In this document: piece after piece, positions 5,748-9,553 of the stretch | How the letters are laid out: each line of letters starts with the position of its first letter | How positions within the stretch are numbered: the stretch's first letter is position 1 | Assembly: GCA_031259655.1 (NCBI GenBank) | Contig: JAIRLF010000337.1 | Location: 1-9,553, forward strand | Direction: 5' to 3' | From: Prevotellaceae bacterium | Lineage (GTDB): Bacteria > Bacteroidota > Bacteroidia > Bacteroidales > UBA932 | Length of the DNA: 9,553 bases | Notes under the pieces: generated by a model | What the model saw: only the letters and a program-made list of their open reading frames with translations | What the model was told of the DNA's origin: nothing | Databases searched by the model: none | Made by a program: the position numbers and the translations under genes

Positions 5748-6086
5748 ATGTATGTACAAAAAATGAATATGGTATCTTATAATTACATGCAAGAGGTTGT
5801 AACAGATTACAAAGCAATCGTTAAAAACCTTAATGAAATGATCAAAAAATCGGGGTATAAATCGTCGTTTATCGCAAATACATTGAATTTATCCCCTTCT
5901 GCTTTTTACATGAAAAGAAGAACGAACAGTTTTACAATCGACGAGGTTGATAAAATTATCGAACTCTTATCCGTTTTTGAAGATCAAAAATTAGTTGCGC
6001 AATTAACAGATATGCTCGAAAACGAGAGCGTAAATTATAACGAAAAAGATCTGTTTAACCTGGTCGGATTAAATGAAAAATTATGA
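5748..6086 (+). CDS. Small helix-turn-helix-like protein, possible DNA-binding regulator
   Basis: A 112-residue protein, charged and mostly helical by composition. Residues about 22-76 resemble a Cro/C1-type helix-turn-helix: a first helix YKAIVKNLNEMIKKSG, then SSFIANTLNLSPSAFYMKRR, which fits the HTH pair (helix, short turn, recognition helix), followed by the supporting helix FTIDEVDKIIELL. The C-terminal 30 residues are acidic and have no recognised motif. Four in-frame ATGs occur in the first 14 codons (residues 1, 6, 8 and 14), so the exact start is uncertain; I keep the first because it fits the promoter at 5719-5726. There is no Shine-Dalgarno. It stands alone, with its own promoter and a repeat-rich region after it. 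Possible roles are a transcription regulator or a protein of a small regulatory pair with no partner here. Confidence 0.7.
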   Translation: MYVQKMNMVSYNYMQEVVTDYKAIVKNLNEMIKKSGYKSSFIANTLNLSPSAFYMKRRTNSFTIDEVDKIIELLSVFEDQKLVAQLTDMLENESVNYNEKDLFNLVGLNEKL

Positions 6087-6124
6087 AAGGCGTCGATTTG
6101 TAGAGACCTTGGATTGGATACACC

Positions 6125-6195
6125 GGCTGCCGGTTCGACAGGCAGCTGGCTGCCGGTTCGACAGGATGCTGGCTGCCGGTCTTATCGAACTCCGG
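6125..6195. repeat. GC-rich 23-bp tandem repeat, two full units plus a partial
   Basis: Units at 6125-6147 and 6148-6170 share GGCTGCCGGTTCGACAGG and differ only in the last few bases (CAGCT versus ATGCT). A third copy begins at 6171 with GGCTGCCGGT and then diverges. The unit junction makes a perfect dyad GGCAGC-TG-GCTGCC (6141-6154). The second unit's CCGGTTCGA (6153-6161) can pair with TCGAAC...CCGG (6185-6195) with a 2-nt bulge. The array follows the HTH gene and is followed by a T-rich stretch (ACTTTTGGTTTTT), so it could act as that gene's terminator. Its GC content is out of keeping with the flanks. Confidence 0.75.
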
Positions 6196-6226
6196 ACTTT
6201 TGGTTTTTAACTTATAAAAAAAGAAT

Positions 6227-6234
6227 TACTTTTG
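6227..6234 (+). promoter_or_regulatory. -7 promoter box for ispD
   Basis: TACTTTTG matches TAnnTTTG, 24 bp before the ispD ATG at 6259. A TTTTGG at 6198-6203 is about 24 bp upstream, slightly long for a -33 element. It places the ispD promoter just after the 23-bp repeat. Confidence 0.58.
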
Positions 6235-6258
6235 TGATGTTAATTAATCGGTACAGGA

Positions 6259-6924
6259 ATGAAAACAGTAATCATTGTAGCCGGAGGACGCGGCAAACGC
6301 ATGGGACACAATACTCCGAAACAGTTCTTGAAATTGGACGGAGTCCCGATTATTGTGCGGACAATATTATCTTTTTACAATTACGACCATCAAATAAAAA
6401 TCATTTTGGCGCTTCCAAAAGACGAAATCGAAAAATGGGAAACGATTAAATCGAAAACAGACAATATTCCGCCGCACATAATTGTCGAAGGCGGCGCCGA
6501 GCGGTTTTTTTCGGTCAAAAATGCGCTTGCACACGTAGGAAAAGGCGAAATCGTTGCAATACATGATGGCGTACGACCTTTTGCGTCGGCAGAAACCATC
6601 GGTCGCTGTTTCGAAAAAGCGGAACAGAGCGGGGCGGCTATCCCCGTCGTAACTCTGACGGAATCGATACGATATTTCGAGAACGAAGATGAAAGCGTCG
6701 CCGTGAACAGAGAAAAATACAAGATAGTACAGACGCCGCAGGTCTTCAAATCGGATATTCTTATAGCGGCGTACAAACAGCCTTACGCAACGGATTTTAC
6801 CGACGACGCTTCGGTGGTCGAAAAATTCGGATATCCCATTTCGTCGGTAGCAGGCAACAGGGAAAATATCAAAATTACTACCCCGATGGATATGAAAATA
6901 TCAAAAATCTATTTACGATTGTAG
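6259..6924 (+). CDS. ispD: 2-C-methyl-D-erythritol 4-phosphate cytidylyltransferase
   Basis: A 221-residue enzyme of the non-mevalonate (MEP) isoprenoid pathway. It joins CTP and 2-C-methyl-D-erythritol 4-phosphate to give CDP-methylerythritol, releasing pyrophosphate, in the cytoplasm. The nucleotide-binding loop reads VAGGRGKRMG (7-16), a slight variant of the usual AAGxGxRM. It is followed by PKQF (20-23), GGAERFFSV (78-86), HDGVRPF (102-108), QTPQVF (158-163), TDDASVVE (181-188) and GNRENIKITTPMD (199-211). K21 and K205 match the lysines known to contact substrate in the family. The related ribitol-5-phosphate cytidylyltransferases share most motifs, so that is the main alternative; the short length and the absence of teichoic acid genes favour IspD. 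The last six codons and the TAG stop lie inside a downstream repeat unit. The promoter is at 6227-6234. Confidence 0.92.
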   Translation: MKTVIIVAGGRGKRMGHNTPKQFLKLDGVPIIVRTILSFYNYDHQIKIILALPKDEIEKWETIKSKTDNIPPHIIVEGGAERFFSVKNALAHVGKGEIVAIHDGVRPFASAETIGRCFEKAEQSGAAIPVVTLTESIRYFENEDESVAVNREKYKIVQTPQVFKSDILIAAYKQPYATDFTDDASVVEKFGYPISSVAGNRENIKITTPMDMKISKIYLRL

Positions 6925-7007
6925 ATTTACGATTTTAGATTGTTGCTTACGCCCGAAAATCTATTTACGATTGTAGATTTACGATTGTAGATTGTTGCTT
7001 ACGCCTG
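6904..7007. repeat. 52-bp tandem duplication overlapping the end of ispD
   Basis: Copy one (6904-6955) and copy two (6956-7007) are directly adjacent and identical at 50 of 52 positions; the differences are TT/GT at about 6935/6987 and CCCG/CCTG at the ends. Each copy contains two ATTTACGATT words, an AGATTGTTG segment and ends with the TTACGCCYGAA core. The first copy includes the last ispD codons (tat tta cga ttg) and its TAG stop. Confidence 0.9.
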
Positions 7008-7148
7008 AAAGTTTACACCCGAAAGTAAACTTGCGCCCGAAGGCAAATCAAAAATCGTAAATCGTAAATCAAAAATCAAAAGTTTACACCTGAAAGTAAA
7101 CTTGCGCCCGAAGGCAAATCAAAAATCGTAAATCAACAATCTAAAATC
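6931..7148. repeat. Outer inverted repeat framing the block (15-bp arms)
   Basis: The arm GATTTTAGATTGTTG (6931-6945) is perfectly complementary to CAACAATCTAAAATC (7134-7148). Inside, all four ATTTACGATT words are on the left (6911, 6925, 6963, 6977) and all three reverse-complement AATCGTAAAT words on the right (7053, 7060, 7124). The block as a whole is therefore a large imperfect palindrome and could fold into an extended hairpin or act as a bidirectional transcription barrier after ispD. Confidence 0.75.
7008..7134. repeat. 56-bp direct repeat at 71-bp period with internal hairpins
   Basis: Copies at 7008-7063 and 7079-7134 differ at one position (C7020 versus T7091). Each holds a perfect 8-bp stem AAGTTTAC/GTAAACTT with an 8-nt loop (7009-7016 with 7025-7032; 7080-7087 with 7096-7103), a TTGC...GCAA half-stem, and an AATCGTAAATC word. 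The 15 bases between copies (7064-7078) carry another GTAAATC and AAAAATC. Confidence 0.9.
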
Positions 7149-7159
7149 AAAAAAAGTTG

Positions 7160-7167
7160 TACATTTG
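7160..7167 (+). promoter_or_regulatory. -7 promoter box for the aminotransferase, very close to its start
   Basis: TACATTTG matches TAnnTTTG and ends only 14 bp before the ATG at 7182. Transcription would begin around 7172-7174, leaving a leader of about 8-10 nt. No -33 TTTG is visible, because the upstream bases belong to the repeat block. Confidence 0.5.
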
Positions 7168-7181
7168 TAAAAATTTTTAGT

Positions 7182-8378
7182 ATGCCAGACATATCGGAAA
7201 AAGGGATTAAGATGCCGGCTTCGCCAATCAGGAAGCTTGTGCCATACGCAGATGCTGCGAAAGACAGAGGGATAAAGGTCTATCATTTAAACATCGGACA
7301 ACCGGATATTCCCTCGCCTCAAACCGCTCTTGACGCTGTTCGCAACTTCGATTCAAACATAATTGAGTACGGACATTCGGCGGGAAATTTATCGTATCGG
7401 AAGAAATTAGCAAGATATTATAACCGTTTGGGGATTGATATTTCGCACGAAGACATTCTGATTACGACCGGCGGTTCGGAAGCGTTAGTTATAGCGTTGA
7501 ATGTATGTTTAAATGTCGGGGACGAAGTGATTGTTCCCGAGCCTTTTTACACAAACTACAATTCGTTTGCGCTGCAAGCGGGCGTAAAAATCAAACCAAT
7601 CACAACAAATATCGAATCGGGGTTTTCGATGCCGCTGATGAAAGAGTTCGAGGCGCTTATAACGCCGTCGACAAAAGCCGTTTTGCTGTGTAATCCGAAC
7701 AATCCGACAGGGTACCTCTATTCTCAAAGCGAACTGGAACAGTTGGGCGAAATTGTCGCGCGACATAACCTCTTCCTGATTTCGGACGAAGTGTATCGCG
7801 AATTTTGTTACGACGGATTTGAATTTCACTCGTGTATGGAGTTGAAAGGATTAGAAAATAATGTGATACTCATCGATTCCACTTCGAAACGTTACAGCAT
7901 GTGCGGGATTCGCGTGGGCGCTTTAATCACAAAAAACAAGGAAGTTGCAGAATCTGTTCTGCATTTTTGTCAGGCGCGACTGTGCGCTCCGGCTATCGGG
8001 CAAATAGCCGCCGAAGCAGCCCTCGACACGCCGGACGAATATTTTAGCGCAATACACAAAGAATATAAAGAAAGGAGAAACTGTTTGATTGACAAACTGA
8101 ACAAAATCAAAGGCGTATTTTGTCCAATACCTCGCGGAGCTTTCTACACCATCGCCCGACTGCCGGTGGACAGCGCCGAAGATTTCGCAAAATGGATGCT
8201 CGACGAGTTTGAATACAAAGACCAAACCGTGATGCTTGCGCCGGCAGCAGGTTTCTATCACACCGAAGGCAAGGGTATCGACGAAGTGCGAATTGCTTAC
8301 GTTCTGCAAAAAAGCGATTTAACCGAAGCCATCAAATGTTTAAAACTTGCTCTCGAAAAATATAACAGATTTAAATAG
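7182..8378 (+). CDS. PLP-dependent class I/II aminotransferase (aspartate aminotransferase-like)
   Basis: A 398-residue fold-type I enzyme, full length. The pyridoxal phosphate lysine is K236 in DSTSKRYSMCGIRVG (232-246). Other cofactor contacts are seen as TTGGSEAL (95-102), N174 in NPNNPTGYLY (171-180), D202 and Y205 in SDEVYREF, and R243 in GIRVG. R370 in EVRIAYV is the family arginine that binds the substrate carboxylate. The N-terminus PASPIRKLVPYADAAKDRGIKVYHLNIGQPDI is typical of the Bacteroidetes group annotated as aspartate or aromatic aminotransferase. The exact amino donor cannot be told from sequence. The start at 7182 gives this conserved N-terminus and a very short leader. It is followed after 27 bp by the protease gene, probably in the same transcript. 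Confidence 0.93.
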   Translation: MPDISEKGIKMPASPIRKLVPYADAAKDRGIKVYHLNIGQPDIPSPQTALDAVRNFDSNIIEYGHSAGNLSYRKKLARYYNRLGIDISHEDILITTGGSEALVIALNVCLNVGDEVIVPEPFYTNYNSFALQAGVKIKPITTNIESGFSMPLMKEFEALITPSTKAVLLCNPNNPTGYLYSQSELEQLGEIVARHNLFLISDEVYREFCYDGFEFHSCMELKGLENNVILIDSTSKRYSMCGIRVGALITKNKEVAESVLHFCQARLCAPAIGQIAAEAALDTPDEYFSAIHKEYKERRNCLIDKLNKIKGVFCPIPRGAFYTIARLPVDSAEDFAKWMLDEFEYKDQTVMLAPAAGFYHTEGKGIDEVRIAYVLQKSDLTEAIKCLKLALEKYNRFK

Positions 8379-8396
8379 TTAATAATAATATATATT

Positions 8397-8401
8397 AAGG
8401 A
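8397..8401 (+). promoter_or_regulatory. Shine-Dalgarno-like AAGGA for the protease gene
   Basis: AAGGA lies 4 nt upstream of the ATG at 8406. This is notable because most genes here have A-rich leaders and no clear Shine-Dalgarno. It supports the chosen start, which also gives a clean signal peptide. Confidence 0.5.
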
Positions 8402-8405
8402 TAAG

Positions 8406-9553
8406 ATGAAAACAAAGGTTTTACTTTTATGTATGCTTGCAATATCTGCATTTCAGGTATTCGGACAAAAAAAAGAAGCTCGTCTTCTGCGTTTTCCGGC
8501 GGTACACGGCGACAAGCTGGTGTTCTCGTATGCCGGCGATTTATACTCCGCTTCGTCGAAAGGAGGCGTCGCAAAGAAACTCACCACAGGCGAAGGTTAC
8601 GAAATGTTCGCCCGCTTTTCGCCCGACGGAAATCAAATTGCCTTCACTGCGCAATACGATGGAAATACGGAAGTTTACCGGATGCCGGTAGACGGCGGAG
8701 AACCCGTGCGCCTGACATACACGGCTACCCTCGGACGCGACGACCTCTCGGACAGGATGGGTCCAAACAATATCGTGATGACATGGAAAGACAACAAAAC
8801 AGTCGTCTACCGTTCGCGAATGAAATCGTTCAACGACTTCAAAGGCAATTTGTTTCTGGTTTCGGTCGCCGGCGGTATTTCCGAAGAACTGCCTTTGCCG
8901 ACAGGCGGATTCTGTTCCTATTCGCCCGATAAAACAAAATTGGCTTACAACCGCGTATTCAGGGAGTTCCGTACCTGGAAATACTACAAGGGCGGTATGG
9001 CGGACGACATCCGTATCTACGATTTCAACACGAAACAGACTGAGAATATAACAAATAACATCTATCAGGATATTTGCCCGATGTGGACAGGCGATTATAT
9101 CTATTACATATCAGACCGTGACCGTATTATGAACCTGTTTGCGTACAACGTCAAAACCAAAGAGACAAAAAAGGTGAGCGATTTCGATAAATACGACATC
9201 AAATTCCCCTCGCTCGGCGACAATGCCATTGTGTTCGAAAACGGGGGATACATCTATTCTTTTGACCTGAAAACTCAAAAATATGAGAAACTTGCGATAT
9301 TCATCGAAGAAGATTTCAGCGGAGGGCGTACAGCATTGAAAGACGTCTCGAAGTCGGCGCGCAATATCGACCTTTCGACCGACGGAAAAAGAATCGTACT
9401 GTCGGCACGCGGCGATATTTTCACCGTACCGGTGACATCGGGCATAACACGTAATCTGTCAGAGACATCGGGCGTTCACGAAAGAAATTCGCAATGGTCG
9501 CCCGACGGAAAATGGATTGCGTATATTTCCGACGAAACCGGTGAAGATGAAAT
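8406..9553 (+). CDS. Tricorn-like S41-family protease, N-terminal part (cut by window edge)
   Basis: An open frame of 382 codons running off the right edge without a stop. It begins with a signal peptide (MKTKVLLLCMLAISAFQVFG, cut about residue 20), so the protein is exported to the periplasm or beyond. The rest seen is a beta-propeller of PD40/WD40-like repeats: ARFSPDGNQIAFTAQYDGNTEVYRM, SYSPDKTKLAYNR, IYYISDRD...NLFAYNVKT, LSTDGKRIVLSARGDIFTVPV and QWSPDGKWIAYISDETG. This order, with the opening RFPAVHGDKLVFSYAGDLY, matches the N-terminal propeller of the tricorn protease homologues of Bacteroidetes. In those the C-terminal half, with PDZ and S41 serine-protease domains, would lie beyond the window. 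The protease activity is therefore inferred from the family, not seen. A TolB-like or S9 peptidase propeller is the alternative. It is probably co-transcribed with the aminotransferase. Confidence 0.85.
   Translation, partial: MKTKVLLLCMLAISAFQVFGQKKEARLLRFPAVHGDKLVFSYAGDLYSASSKGGVAKKLTTGEGYEMFARFSPDGNQIAFTAQYDGNTEVYRMPVDGGEPVRLTYTATLGRDDLSDRMGPNNIVMTWKDNKTVVYRSRMKSFNDFKGNLFLVSVAGGISEELPLPTGGFCSYSPDKTKLAYNRVFREFRTWKYYKGGMADDIRIYDFNTKQTENITNNIYQDICPMWTGDYIYYISDRDRIMNLFAYNVKTKETKKVSDFDKYDIKFPSLGDNAIVFENGGYIYSFDLKTQKYEKLAIFIEEDFSGGRTALKDVSKSARNIDLSTDGKRIVLSARGDIFTVPVTSGITRNLSETSGVHERNSQWSPDGKWIAYISDETGEDE

Noticed and set aside
6114..6449. 111-codon plus-strand frame across the 23-bp repeat and into ispD
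   Set aside because: It is out of frame with ispD, and its first part simply translates the tandem repeat.
6390..6776. Antisense open frames (128 codons within ispD, 128 codons within the aminotransferase)
   Set aside because: They are shadow frames of strongly supported genes, with no promoter or family signal of their own.
6904..7150. CRISPR array
   Set aside because: Units are adjacent or overlapping, with no unique equal-length spacers and no cas genes; the structure is tandem plus inverted repeats.
6904..7150. Insertion sequence or complete MITE
   Set aside because: No transposase is present and no clear target-site duplication can be identified at the ends; the inverted arms are internal to a tandem repeat, so a mobile element cannot be claimed.
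8429..8932. 167-codon plus-strand frame near the right edge
   Set aside because: It is an arginine-rich shadow of the tricorn-like protease, whose own frame (starting at 8406) stays open to the window end and shows a signal peptide and propeller repeats.

Overview
The window looks like ordinary chromosomal DNA from a Bacteroidetes bacterium, probably of the order Bacteroidales. Three things support this. Eight copies of the Bacteroidetes -7 promoter element TAnnTTTG sit just upstream of gene starts, usually without a strong Shine-Dalgarno. The RNase HII, HolA, IspD, aminotransferase and tricorn-like protease read like Bacteroidetes members of their families. The DNA is moderately AT-rich, with many short intergenic repeats. 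Species cannot be determined from the sequence alone.

Layout. Bases 1-5405 are coded entirely on the minus strand. From right to left they hold a membrane-anchored metallophosphoesterase (5405-3702), the DNA polymerase III delta subunit HolA (3563-2520), a small three-helix membrane protein (2509-2207), a small secreted lipocalin-like protein (2181-1708), RNase HII (1711-1076), an ECF sigma factor (882-382), and the first 24 codons of what looks like an Rnl2-type RNA ligase running off the left edge (72-1). From 5748 rightwards the genes are on the plus strand: a small helix-turn-helix-like protein (5748-6086), IspD (6259-6924), a class I/II aminotransferase (7182-8378) and the N-terminal third or so of a tricorn-like S41 protease that runs off the right edge (8406-9553). 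The 5406-5747 gap is the divergent promoter region between the two halves.

How the genes work together. HolA, the membrane protein, the secreted protein and RNase HII are tightly packed (10-bp gap, 25-bp gap, 4-bp ATGA overlap) and probably form one operon with an extra internal promoter. It links replication-clamp loading and RNA-primer or ribonucleotide removal with two envelope proteins of unknown role. The aminotransferase and the protease are 27 bp apart and probably co-transcribed. The sigma factor, the phosphoesterase, the HTH protein and ispD each appear to have their own promoter.

Non-coding structure. The most striking is the 6904-7150 repeat block between ispD and the aminotransferase. 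It contains a 52-bp tandem duplication, a 56-bp direct repeat at 71-bp period, six copies of an 11-nt core, and an overall inverted symmetry, and it has supplied the last codons and the stop of ispD. A second, GC-rich 23-bp tandem repeat lies at 6125-6195. I see no convincing mobile element, CRISPR array, tRNA, rRNA or defence system. The most unusual gene-level signal is the RNA ligase start at the left edge, next to an ECF sigma factor that has no neighbouring anti-sigma gene.
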